A DNA stretch of 64,000 nucleotides from NCBI RefSeq assembly GCF_037478305.1, contig NZ_JBBGAZ010000001.1:310001-374000 (forward strand), in the 5' to 3' direction. Both the position numbers and the translations under genes were made by a program. This stretch comes from Cognatishimia coralii (GTDB taxonomy: Bacteria; Pseudomonadota; Alphaproteobacteria; Rhodobacterales; Rhodobacteraceae). The notes below the pieces were generated by a model. That model was not told the origin of the DNA. It saw nothing but the letters and a program-made list of their open reading frames with translations, and ran no database searches. Numbering within the stretch: the first letter of the stretch is position 1; every line of letters begins with the position of its first letter. Of the stretch, positions 52,626-60,555 are shown one piece after another.

Positions 52626-52976
52626 CTACATGCCCTCAAACTTGATCGATTCACCACAGCCGCAGGCCTCAGTGACATTCGGGTTGTTGAATTTGAAGCT
52701 CGCCTCCAAAAGCGAGACCTCATAGTCGATCTGCGTGCCAAAGAGGAACATCTGCGCCATCGGCGCAATCATCACGCGGGCGCCATCCTGTTCGACGACC
52801 TCATCCATTGGGTCCTGCGTGTCGACATAATCCATCGTATATTCCATCCCCGCACAGCCGCCTTTCTTGACGCCAATGCGCAGCCCCTGATGCCCCTCGC
52901 GGTCCATCAGTTTCACGATCTGCTTTGCAGCGGCCGGGGTGAGAGTCACCGCCTGTTTGCCTGGAATGCCGAACAT
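52626..52976 (-). CDS. sufA: iron-sulfur assembly protein, HesB/IscA/SufA type
   Basis: 116 residues. A-type carrier with the three ligand cysteines in GGCAGMEY and CGCGES near the C-terminus. It transfers [2Fe-2S] or [4Fe-4S] clusters to apoproteins. Named sufA by the KKGGCAGMEYTMDYVD pattern and the presence of a SufT-like gene nearby; erpA/iscA naming is possible. 22 bases downstream of the DUF3307 gene. Confidence 0.9.
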   Translation of the reverse strand: MFGIPGKQAVTLTPAAAKQIVKLMDREGHQGLRIGVKKGGCAGMEYTMDYVDTQDPMDEVVEQDGARVMIAPMAQMFLFGTQIDYEVSLLEASFKFNNPNVTEACGCGESIKFEGM

Positions 52977-52998
52977 GATGTTCTCCTTTGCCCCTTAT

Positions 52999-53730
52999 TT
53001 AGGGTGCCCCGGGCAGGAAGCCAAGGGGTGGAAGTTGTAATAGAATAACATGAATTGCGAGGGTCACAAGAATAGCCCAGCCGAAGGATGCAAGCGTGCC
53101 GATGATGACATATTCCGAGCGTCGGCGGTTGGTGATCTCATCGCCATCGCGCGTGGCTTCAAAGCGCAAGACAGACTTCGCCGCCACCAGAAAACCGATG
53201 CCGATGGGGTTGCCTGAAAGGATCAGGATATAGATCAAGCCGCGCTCAAGGAGGCCTATCATTTGACCACCACCGGGCAGGGAATCCTTTGAAAATTCAG
53301 AGCCATAGGGCGCCATGAGGATCCCAATCGCAAAGCCTCCAGCCCTCGTAACGTAGATCGCGCCGCTGAGGAGCAGAAGAAAATGAGAGACCCAGACGGG
53401 GGCCGCGCTCCAAAGGCCATCTGCCCAGAGGGTGGGAGCGAGGCCTGCGACGGCTGTGAGGGTGACGAGATGGGCGAGTTGGTCTGTTAGGTGGCTAGTG
53501 ATTGTGGTTTTTGTGCGCGCTTTGATCGCGTCCGTTGTGATGTGGAGCGCCGCAAGAATGAAGATCGGTGCGGAGATGGATCCGGTGAAAAGGACCGCGA
53601 GGGCTAGGACAACTGCGCCGTGGTAGGCGAGTTGGGCGAACTCGTGTTTGTTCTCGGCGGTGCGTTTGGATTGAAATACGTAGTCGGCAAAAACATGGGC
53701 CGTGAGGAGGGCGGTGAGGGTTTCAATCAT
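52999..53730 (-). CDS. DUF3307 family membrane protein
   Basis: 243 residues from the ATG at 53730. Hydrophobic throughout, about six membrane segments: FADYVFQSKRTAENK is the conserved N-terminal signature of DUF3307, followed by VVLALAVLFTGSISAPIFIL, the helical LHITTDAIKAR stretch and ILVTLAIHVILLQLP at the end. Function unknown. Its start overlaps the SatD-like gene's end by 8 bases, so the two are translated together; DUF3307 genes are regularly paired with SatD-type genes. Confidence 0.82.
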   Translation of the reverse strand: MIETLTALLTAHVFADYVFQSKRTAENKHEFAQLAYHGAVVLALAVLFTGSISAPIFILAALHITTDAIKARTKTTITSHLTDQLAHLVTLTAVAGLAPTLWADGLWSAAPVWVSHFLLLLSGAIYVTRAGGFAIGILMAPYGSEFSKDSLPGGGQMIGLLERGLIYILILSGNPIGIGFLVAAKSVLRFEATRDGDEITNRRRSEYVIIGTLASFGWAILVTLAIHVILLQLPPLGFLPGAP

Positions 53731-54361
53731 TCTGGTATTCCTGAAAATGAAGTGCTGAGAATAAATACGGATAACCCGCGCCATCAGAAGACTTTGTTAC
53801 CGCTTGTCTACTTTTGCCCAGCTTCTTGGCGACTTTTGTAAATTTTGCGCCATTCGAGGTTACGAGCATTTGATACATTGTTGCGGATTGGGTCGCAGTC
53901 CAAGAGGCGGACATATAGTCGGCAAATGAAAGCATCGAGCAAAACTCGCGGTTACCCCAAGAGGCCAATTTCATTTCCATTACCGTGTTTTTGGCCGTTT
54001 CCAATGCAGCTCCCGAAAGCTCGAACGCTTTATCAGTGTATTCGTTGAGATTTGTGCTCTCGAGGATCGAGGTAGGACCAGTCCCTACACCTATGTACGT
54101 ATCAAACTCTGGGCCATAACTTCTCAACCCCGCGCGAAACGCCAAGACGCTCCGCAAGGCATACTTCGGCTCTCGCAGAACAACTTGCCAACCATCCCCA
54201 CGGTGCCGCGTGAACAGCAAGCTTCCGCCGTGCCAAGCCTCCAGATCCTTCGCGACCTCTTGCAGGCGCTCAAAGGCCATCTCCACCTTTTCAGCGCCCA
54301 GCGCGGTGGAGTTGACCAGATCCCCGGTTAGAACGGTGACGATTTGTGTGTTTTCACTCAT
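53723..54361 (-). CDS. SatD-like protein: diverged class III cyclase fold plus HTH
   Basis: 212 residues from the ATG at 54361. The N-terminal part resembles a class III nucleotide-cyclase homology domain: VTVLTGDLVNSTALG (D14), GGSLLFTRHRGDGWQVVL (D56) and YIGVGTGPTS; the two Asp are 42 residues apart, close to the metal-Asp spacing of cyclases. The usual Asn/Arg transition-state pair is not evident, so catalysis is doubtful. The C-terminus (about 172-190, KFTKVAKKLGKSRQAVTKS) is a helix-turn-helix. It overlaps the DUF3307 gene. Three operator-like palindromes precede it. The frame continues upstream through these repeats, but that extension would be repeat-encoded and is rejected. Confidence 0.72.
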   Translation of the reverse strand: MSENTQIVTVLTGDLVNSTALGAEKVEMAFERLQEVAKDLEAWHGGSLLFTRHRGDGWQVVLREPKYALRSVLAFRAGLRSYGPEFDTYIGVGTGPTSILESTNLNEYTDKAFELSGAALETAKNTVMEMKLASWGNREFCSMLSFADYMSASWTATQSATMYQMLVTSNGAKFTKVAKKLGKSRQAVTKSSDGAGYPYLFSALHFQEYQND

Positions 54362-54364
54362 TGC

Positions 54365-54442
54365 GCACCCAAAATAGGTTGCGAAATAAAAAATGCAACC
54401 AAAAAAGGTTGCTATATACAGTTCGCAACCCAAAAGGGTTGC
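54365..54442. repeat. three 18-bp palindromes at exact 30-bp spacing (operator array)
   Basis: GCACCCAAAATAGGTTGC (54365-54382), GCAACCAAAAAAGGTTGC (54395-54412) and GCAACCCAAAAGGGTTGC (54425-54442). Starts are exactly 30 bases apart with 12-base unrelated spacers. The last two are perfect inverted repeats with A-rich centres; the first has one changed arm base. They lie between the glpQ-type terminator and the SatD-like start codon, 4 bases from it, as expected for an autoregulatory operator. Confidence 0.9.
54371..54398 (-). promoter_or_regulatory. predicted promoter of the SatD-like gene
   Basis: -35 TTGCAT (54398-54393), 16-bp spacer, -10 TATTTT (54376-54371). The expected start falls within about 3 bases of the ATG at 54361, a leaderless configuration. 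The -35 overlaps the middle palindrome and the -10 lies inside the first. Confidence 0.4.
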
Positions 54443-54446
54443 ATGC

Positions 54447-54474
54447 AAAACGGCCCAGCGTTTCCACTGGGCCG
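54447..54474 (-). terminator. intrinsic terminator of the glycerophosphodiesterase gene
   Basis: Perfect 8-bp stem CGGCCCAG / CTGGGCCG (54451-54458 with 54467-54474), loop of 8, then TTTTGC on the minus strand, 24 bases after the stop codon. Confidence 0.9.
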
Positions 54475-54497
54475 CGTTACGTTGTACTTTGTGAAAA

Positions 54498-55697
54498 TTA
54501 CTTACCCATGCAATTCGCGTAGTAGGTCACAGTCGCTGGCCAGTCAGAGAAGATGCCTTCGATACCAACTTCTTGCGCCAAAACATCCAGCAGCTCCATG
54601 TACATCGCGTCGTTGTTGGTGACTTCTTTGATGGTCTGGAAATACCAACCGCCACCGTTTGCCAGAGGGCCAGAGCGCTCTAGTGTCCAGGTGATCAGCT
54701 TAAGACCGGCTGCCTTGGCTTCTATAGTGTAGGCGGAAGGCACGATCTTGCCGTCTTCAACCGCGACCAGCATCCACATTGGAGGCGCAATGTAGTTCAC
54801 GCCTTTTGCGTGCAGCTCAGCGAAATCATAAGGGAAGGTAGACGCGTCGTTCGGATTGAAACCTTCGATGTTGTAGGAAGCGTCCAGGAAGACGGCCTGT
54901 TTGCCGAACTCTGGCTCTGCTTTGATCCAGTAGAGCACGTCATCGAGGTTAAAGGACTGCGCCCAGACGTCGGATGCAGGGATGCCGGCTGCTTTGTATT
55001 CGTCGATCAGCGCTTGGGCGTAGTCTTCTTGGCTGTAGCCGTCAAAGGGCATCTCAACGGATGGGGACTTCAGTTCTGGGGTAAATTTCGCGCCAAGGTC
55101 TTTGAAGAGCTGGATGGACTCAGCGTGGGTCATCAGGGTGCCGGTGGTGGCGTAAAGATCGGTGCGCCAGTTCGCGGTGCCGTCCATATATTCGGCAACC
55201 GTTTCACCCATTTTGTTGGCCGCATCCATCTTGCCGTTCAGAGTTTGATACTCGGCCAGCGTGATATCAGAGGTGCGGCATTCCGCTTTGGCCGCTTCGC
55301 CATTCTTCGCGCCTTCAAATGGCGTGATGCATTTGGAGGCCAGATCGGTCGCAAGGATATTGGTGGTCGTGTGCAGGTCGTTTTGTGCGTGACGGCAGAC
55401 CAGTTTCTTGTCCTTGGTAAAGGTCACGTCGCATTCCAGAATGCCTGCACCCATACGCGCCGCGGCGACGTTGGATTCAACGGTATGTTCTGGGAACAGC
55501 AAAGGCGCGCCGCGGTGGCCGATTGAGAAGTCGGATTTCGTAAATTCCATTGACGCGCAGCTTTGTAGCTTTGTTTTCAATGGGCTATCGGCCATGCGGT
55601 CGATCAGAAAATAGGGGCGCGGGCCAAGCTCGACGTCAGCAGCTGTCGCAATAACGGGCAGGGCAAGGCCTGCCGCAAGGATAAGAGAACGCAGCAT
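54498..55697 (-). CDS. glpQ: periplasmic glycerophosphodiester phosphodiesterase
   Basis: 399 residues from the ATG at 55697. Signal peptide (1-20, LILAAGLALPVIATAA). GDPD barrel motifs: SIGHRGAPLLFPEHTVES (catalytic HRG and Glu), ILECDVTFTKDKKLVCRHA (metal acidic pair and second catalytic His) and FTPELKSPSVEMP. It releases glycerol 3-phosphate and an alcohol from deacylated phospholipids. The C-terminal Cys (ANCMGK) and Cys in QSCASMEF could be disulfide-bonded. It could be a larger GDPD variant rather than true GlpQ. Confidence 0.88.
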   Translation of the reverse strand: MLRSLILAAGLALPVIATAADVELGPRPYFLIDRMADSPLKTKLQSCASMEFTKSDFSIGHRGAPLLFPEHTVESNVAAARMGAGILECDVTFTKDKKLVCRHAQNDLHTTTNILATDLASKCITPFEGAKNGEAAKAECRTSDITLAEYQTLNGKMDAANKMGETVAEYMDGTANWRTDLYATTGTLMTHAESIQLFKDLGAKFTPELKSPSVEMPFDGYSQEDYAQALIDEYKAAGIPASDVWAQSFNLDDVLYWIKAEPEFGKQAVFLDASYNIEGFNPNDASTFPYDFAELHAKGVNYIAPPMWMLVAVEDGKIVPSAYTIEAKAAGLKLITWTLERSGPLANGGGWYFQTIKEVTNNDAMYMELLDVLAQEVGIEGIFSDWPATVTYYANCMGK

Positions 55698-55814
55698 CAA
55701 TTCACTCCATAGTTGTGCTGCGATCAGGATCTCAGCGGCGTGTGACCGCCGCGTGAGGATTTTGTTAAATCTTCATTTAAGATTTATGGCAGTGAGGCGT
55801 CACCGAGGTAACAC

Positions 55815-56177
55815 CTACATGAAGCCGAGCTCTAGCCGCGCTTCATCGCTCATCATATCCATGCCCCAAGGTGGCTCCCAAACAAGGTCCACGTCGACTG
55901 TGCGGATGCCGTTGACGCCCATGATGGCCTCTTGCACCCAGCCGGGCATTTCACCCGCGACTGGGCAGCCCGGAGCGGTCAGGGTCATGACGACTTTCGC
56001 GTCGTTCTCGGCGTTCAGGTCGATCGTATAGATCAGGCCAAGGTCGTAGATATTGACCGGGATTTCCGGGTCAAACACGCTGCGGCAGGCCTCGACACAG
56101 AGGTCGTGCAGCGGGTGATCGACGCTGGAGGGCTGGATCAGGGGAACGCCTTCCATAGGATGAGACGGATCGCTCAT
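55815..56177 (-). CDS. sufT: SUF-system protein SufT (DUF59/MIP18 family)
   Basis: 120 residues. DUF59 domain: SVFDPEIPVNIYDLGLIYTI, VVMTLTAPGCPVAGEMPGWVQEAI (conserved Cys) and VDLVWEPPWGMDMMSDEARLELG. These proteins assist iron-sulfur cluster maturation or delivery. It lies 3 kb from sufA, with tgt divergent. Confidence 0.9.
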   Translation of the reverse strand: MSDPSHPMEGVPLIQPSSVDHPLHDLCVEACRSVFDPEIPVNIYDLGLIYTIDLNAENDAKVVMTLTAPGCPVAGEMPGWVQEAIMGVNGIRTVDVDLVWEPPWGMDMMSDEARLELGFM

Positions 56178-56260
56178 GGGATGTCCTTCATAATTCTTGA
56201 CTGTTGATATAGGGAAAGAGGATCGAGGCGTCCAGAGGGGTCGATGCTTTGTCGCAGCCC

Positions 56261-56291
56261 GTGGGATTTGAGTATTTTTGGCAAGATGAAG
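56261..56291 (+). repeat. diverged copy of the intergenic element (copy C)
   Basis: Shares the skeleton GGGAT-x-GAGTATTTTT-GGCAAGATGAAG with copies A and B (which have GGGGATATTT and GGGCAAGAGAAAG) but lacks the GCCTCCGGC head. It lies 61 bases before the tgt ATG. Confidence 0.5.
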
Positions 56292-56352
56292 CGGGCTTTG
56301 GTTGCAAAGCGCGCAGTTTCGAGCCTATGAGGCGCAAAAAAGGGTAAATGAG

Positions 56353-57483
56353 ATGACCGCGCGTTTTGAATTTGAACTGAAGGCGACAGATGGCAAGGCT
56401 CGGACCGGGGTGATTTCGACGCCGCGGGGCGAGATCCGCACGCCGGCCTTTATGCCGGTTGGAACGGCGGCGACGGTTAAGGCGATGATGCCAGAGTCGG
56501 TGCGGGCCACGGGCGCGGATATCTTGCTTGGCAATACCTATCACCTGATGCTGCGCCCGACGGCGGAGCGGATTGATCGTCTGGGTGGCTTACACAAGTT
56601 CATGAATTGGGAGCGGCCGATCCTGACGGATTCCGGTGGGTTTCAGGTGATGAGCCTTGCTGGCTTGCGCAAGCTCACTGAGGAGGGCGTGACCTTTAAG
56701 AGCCATATTGATGGCTCTAAACACGAGTTGACGCCAGAGCGGTCGATGGAGATCCAGCGGTTGTTGGGCTCTGACATTGTCATGTGTTTTGACGAATGCC
56801 CTGCGCTGCCTGCGGATCGGGACCGGATTGCTGAGTCCATGCGCCTGTCCATGCGGTGGGCCGAGCGCAGCAAGGCGGCCTTTGGGGATCGTCCGGGCCA
56901 TGCGCTCTTTGGGATTATGCAGGGTGGTTTGGAGCAAGATTTTCGTGAAGAAAGCGCCAAAGCGCTGCGCGAGATCGGCTTTGATGGCTATGCGATTGGC
57001 GGTCTGGCCGTGGGCGAAGGACAGGAAGCGATGTTTGACTGTCTGGACTATGCACCAGACATGCTGCCCGTGGACAAACCGCGCTATTTGATGGGTGTGG
57101 GCAAGCCTGACGATATCGTGGGCGCTGTGAAGCGTGGCGTGGATATGATGGATTGCGTCTTGCCAAGCCGCTCGGGACGCACTGGGCAAGCGTTTACGCG
57201 CCGGGGTGTCGTGAATATCAAAAACGCGCGTCATGCAGATGACCCGCGTCCGCTCGATGAGAACTGCAGCTGTCCCGCCTGCAGCAATTATTCCCGCGCC
57301 TATCTGCGTCATGTGTTCCGCAGCAATGAAATGATATCTGGCATGCTGCTGACATGGCACAATCTGCAGTATTTTCAGGACATCATGGGCGAAATGCGGG
57401 TTGCGATTGCCGCGGGTCGATTTGATGCCTGGGAAGAAGAGTTTCACGCGATGCGGGCGATGGGGGATATTGATCCGCTTTAA
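56353..57483 (+). CDS. tgt: queuine tRNA-ribosyltransferase
   Basis: 376 residues from the ATG at 56353. Exchanges guanine-34 for preQ1 in tRNAs with GUN anticodons. Substrate Asp in LTDSGGFQVMSLAGLRK; nucleophile Asp region MMDCVLPSRSGRTGQAF; zinc site C-x-C-x2-C...H in CSCPACSNYSRAYLRH. The N-terminus RFEFELKATDGKARTG is standard. No queA or other queuosine gene is adjacent. Confidence 0.97.
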   Translation: MTARFEFELKATDGKARTGVISTPRGEIRTPAFMPVGTAATVKAMMPESVRATGADILLGNTYHLMLRPTAERIDRLGGLHKFMNWERPILTDSGGFQVMSLAGLRKLTEEGVTFKSHIDGSKHELTPERSMEIQRLLGSDIVMCFDECPALPADRDRIAESMRLSMRWAERSKAAFGDRPGHALFGIMQGGLEQDFREESAKALREIGFDGYAIGGLAVGEGQEAMFDCLDYAPDMLPVDKPRYLMGVGKPDDIVGAVKRGVDMMDCVLPSRSGRTGQAFTRRGVVNIKNARHADDPRPLDENCSCPACSNYSRAYLRHVFRSNEMISGMLLTWHNLQYFQDIMGEMRVAIAAGRFDAWEEEFHAMRAMGDIDPL

Positions 57484-57701
57484 CCACCCCTTAAGCAAAA
57501 ACGCACACAAGCTTAAATCTGGGTAAAATAGCGCGGATCTGCTCTTGTGGTCCCCGAGCCATGACGGCATTCTGATGCAAATCGCGGCATATGTGGGTTG
57601 AAACCCCGTCCCAGCCGCACCACGTTGTTAATCCGTTGAGGAGATGACAAGTGCTGCCGCCAAGCGGGGCCAGGTCATCTTGCCAAGAACAAGGAACGAT
57701 T

Positions 57702-60107
57702 ATGCAAGAGCCACTCAATTCCTCCTATCCGGTCCTGCCGCTGCGCGACATCGTTGTGTTTCCACATATGATCGTGCCGCTGTTTGTGGGCCGTGATAAG
57801 TCGGTCCGCGCGCTTGAAGAAGTGATGCAGGACGACAAGCAAATTCTGCTCTCAAGCCAGATTGATCCAGCTGATGATGATCCAAACACCGATGGCATCT
57901 ATCGCACCGGCGTGCTGGCCAATGTGCTGCAACTGCTGAAGCTGCCCGATGGCACGGTGAAAGTGCTGGTCGAGGGCCAAGCCCGCGTCACCATCACCGA
58001 TTTCATTGAAAACGATGTGTTTTTTGAGGCCTCTGCCGAGTATCTGCACGAAGAAGACGGCGATCTGGCCACGATTGAGGCGCTGCTGCGCTCTGTCGGC
58101 GACGAGTTTGAGCGTTATGCCAAGGTCAAGAAAAACATCCCCGAAGAAGCGCTGAGCGCGGTTGCTGAGGCGCATGAGCCTGCGCGTCTGGCGGATCTTG
58201 TGTCTGGTCATTTGGGTGTTGAAGTCGACCAAAAGCAGGACCTTTTGGAAACGCTATCTGTGTCTGAGCGGCTGGAAAAGGTCTTTGGCCTGATGCAGGG
58301 CGAAATGTCCGTTCTGCAGGTTGAGAAAAAGATCAAAACCCGCGTCAAATCACAGATGGAGAAGACCCAGCGCGAGTATTATCTGAATGAGCAGATGAAA
58401 GCTATTCAGAAAGAACTCGGTGACGGCGAAGAGGGCGCGTCCGAGATCCAGGAACTCGAAGAAAAGATCTCAGGCGTTAAGCTTTCTAAAGAGGCCAAAG
58501 AGAAGGCCGATGCCGAGCTGAAGAAGCTCAAAAATATGTCGCCCATGTCTGCCGAGGCCACTGTCGTGCGCAACTATCTGGATTGGATGCTGTCCATTCC
58601 TTGGGGCACCAAGTCGCGCGTGAAGAAAGATCTGAACCGCGCGCAGGACGTGCTGGATGACGATCACTTTGGCCTGGAAAAGGTCAAAGAGCGGATCGTG
58701 GAATATCTGGCGGTTCAGCAGCGCTCGAAGAAACTGAAGGGCCCGATCCTGTGTTTGGTTGGCCCTCCGGGCGTTGGTAAAACCTCGCTGGGTAAGTCTG
58801 TTGCCAAGGCGACGGGCCGAGAGTTCATCCGGATTTCTCTGGGTGGCGTGCGGGATGAAAGCGAAATTCGCGGGCACCGTCGGACCTATATTGGCTCGAT
58901 GCCCGGCAAGATCATTCAAGCGCTGAAAAAGGCGAAAACCACGAACCCGCTGATCCTCTTGGACGAGATCGACAAGATGGGTCAGGACTTCCGTGGCGAT
59001 CCTGCGTCGGCGATGCTTGAGGTGCTGGATCCGGAACAGAACTCCACCTTTGTGGATCACTATCTGGAGGTCGAATATGACCTCTCGAATGTGATGTTCC
59101 TGACCACATCCAACAGTTACAATATGCCTGGTCCGCTGCTGGATCGGATGGAAATCATCCCCCTGGCAGGCTACACCGAGGACGAAAAGGCCGAGATCGC
59201 GCATCGTCACCTGATCCCGAAACAGGTTAAAAATCATGGGCTTAAAGAGGGTGAGTTCACTCTGGAGCCCGAGGCGCTGCAAGAGATCATCCGCACCTAT
59301 ACCCGCGAGGCGGGCGTGCGGAGCCTTGAGCGTGAGATCGGTAAACTGGCGCGGAAAGCTGTGACCAAGATCGTGCGCAAGGCCGAGGATGCTGTCACTG
59401 TGACGGCGGACAATTTGGACGACTTCTTGGGCGTCAAAAAGTTCCGCTATGGGCTGGCTGAACAGCACGATCAGGTGGGTGTTGTCACCGGTCTGGCCTG
59501 GACCTCGGTGGGCGGCGATCTGCTGCACATCGAAGCGCTGAAACTGCCGGGCAAGGGTCGGATGAAGACCACAGGTAAGCTTGGCGACGTGATGAAAGAA
59601 TCCATCGACGCGGCGTCGTCGTATGTGCGCTCGATTGCGCCTGAGATCGGTGTGAAACCGCCTCAGTTCGAAAAATGGGACATCCACGTGCACGTGCCCG
59701 ATGGTGCGACACCAAAAGATGGCCCATCAGCGGGCCTGGCGATGGTGACGTCGATTGTGTCAGTGCTGACCGGTATTCCAGTACGCAAGGACATTGCGAT
59801 GACGGGCGAGGTTTCCTTGCGTGGCAATGCGATGCCGATTGGTGGTCTGAAAGAGAAACTTCTCGCGGCGCTTCGGGGCGGTATCAAAACCGTGCTGATC
59901 CCGCAGGAGAACGAAAAGGACCTCGCGGATATTCCGGACAACGTTAAGGAAGGTCTTAACATCATTCCGGTGACCCATGTGTCCGAAGTGCTGAAGCAAG
60001 CGCTCGTTGAGGTGCCTGAGCCCATCGAATGGGATGAGGCCGCCGAAGAAGCCGCTGCTACGGCGCTTAAGGCTGCGGAACCTGGGTCTGGCGCAGTCGC
60101 GCACTAA
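57702..60107 (+). CDS. lon: ATP-dependent protease Lon
   Basis: 801 residues from the ATG at 57702 (GGAACG upstream). N-domain (SYPVLPLRDIVVFPHMIVPL), AAA+ with Walker A VGPPGVGKTSLGKS and LILLDEIDKMG, and the Ser-Lys protease domain with KDGPSAGLAM (catalytic Ser) and GNAMPIGGLKEKLLAA (catalytic Lys). Degrades misfolded and regulatory proteins. Upstream, CTTG...GGCAT (57544-57570) resembles a weak heat-shock promoter, and a 7-bp stem (57642-57680) lies in the leader. A strong terminator follows. Confidence 0.98.
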   Translation: MQEPLNSSYPVLPLRDIVVFPHMIVPLFVGRDKSVRALEEVMQDDKQILLSSQIDPADDDPNTDGIYRTGVLANVLQLLKLPDGTVKVLVEGQARVTITDFIENDVFFEASAEYLHEEDGDLATIEALLRSVGDEFERYAKVKKNIPEEALSAVAEAHEPARLADLVSGHLGVEVDQKQDLLETLSVSERLEKVFGLMQGEMSVLQVEKKIKTRVKSQMEKTQREYYLNEQMKAIQKELGDGEEGASEIQELEEKISGVKLSKEAKEKADAELKKLKNMSPMSAEATVVRNYLDWMLSIPWGTKSRVKKDLNRAQDVLDDDHFGLEKVKERIVEYLAVQQRSKKLKGPILCLVGPPGVGKTSLGKSVAKATGREFIRISLGGVRDESEIRGHRRTYIGSMPGKIIQALKKAKTTNPLILLDEIDKMGQDFRGDPASAMLEVLDPEQNSTFVDHYLEVEYDLSNVMFLTTSNSYNMPGPLLDRMEIIPLAGYTEDEKAEIAHRHLIPKQVKNHGLKEGEFTLEPEALQEIIRTYTREAGVRSLEREIGKLARKAVTKIVRKAEDAVTVTADNLDDFLGVKKFRYGLAEQHDQVGVVTGLAWTSVGGDLLHIEALKLPGKGRMKTTGKLGDVMKESIDAASSYVRSIAPEIGVKPPQFEKWDIHVHVPDGATPKDGPSAGLAMVTSIVSVLTGIPVRKDIAMTGEVSLRGNAMPIGGLKEKLLAALRGGIKTVLIPQENEKDLADIPDNVKEGLNIIPVTHVSEVLKQALVEVPEPIEWDEAAEEAAATALKAAEPGSGAVAH

Positions 60108-60123
60108 TCGGATCTAAGAAATG

Positions 60124-60155
60124 AAAAAGGCGCGTCCGGTTGGGCGCGCCTTTTT
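60124..60155. terminator. bidirectional terminator after lon
   Basis: Stem GGCGCG / CGCGCC (60129-60134 with 60145-60150) between AAAAA and TTTTT; usable by lon and by the minus-strand small gene ending at 60172. Confidence 0.88.
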
Positions 60156-60171
60156 CTTTGAAGTACAAAAC

Positions 60172-60381
60172 TTAAAGCGGAAGCGGTGCGGTTGTCCCAT
60201 TTCCACCTAGTGCAGCGCCGATCACCGACAGTATGAAGATCAGGACAAGGATGCCTTCGCCAGCAGAGCTTGCAGCGGCAGCATTGGCGATTTCAGAAGA
60301 GCTGACACCACCATTTTGAGCCCACGCAGGCAGCGCCGAAAACGCGGCGATCATTACAGTCGCTATTGTTATTTTTTTCAT
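60172..60381 (-). CDS. small exported/membrane protein, unknown
   Basis: 69 residues from the ATG at 60381, after GGGGAGGA. Signal peptide (KKITIATVMIAAFSALPAWAQ, cleavage near 21), a short Ser/Ala-rich segment, then one hydrophobic helix (GILVLIFILSVIGAAL) and a GNGTTAPLPL tail. Probably a small inner-membrane or periplasmic protein. No family recognised. The upstream in-frame extension lacks a ribosome site. Confidence 0.75.
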   Translation of the reverse strand: MKKITIATVMIAAFSALPAWAQNGGVSSSEIANAAAASSAGEGILVLIFILSVIGAALGGNGTTAPLPL

Positions 60382-60555
60382 GGTTCCTCCCCAGGTTAAC
60401 CGGCCATTAACCTCGCAATGGAGCATGCCCCCTGTCAAGTTATAGCAAAAATTGAATATTTTAATGTGACATTGGTCTATTTTTGCCACGCAGTTTCAAC
60501 AAGAGGTTAGGGCTTTCGCATTGACCCCACCTCGTTAAAGCCGCAGGTTTGTCTC

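Noticed and set aside
54365..54442. CRISPR array
   Set aside because: Repeats are 18-bp palindromes with 12-bp spacers, too short, with no cas genes.
54362..54448. 29-codon N-terminal extension of the SatD-like protein
   Set aside because: It translates the 30-bp operator repeats into decapeptide repeats; the ATG at 54361 gives a normal family N-terminus.
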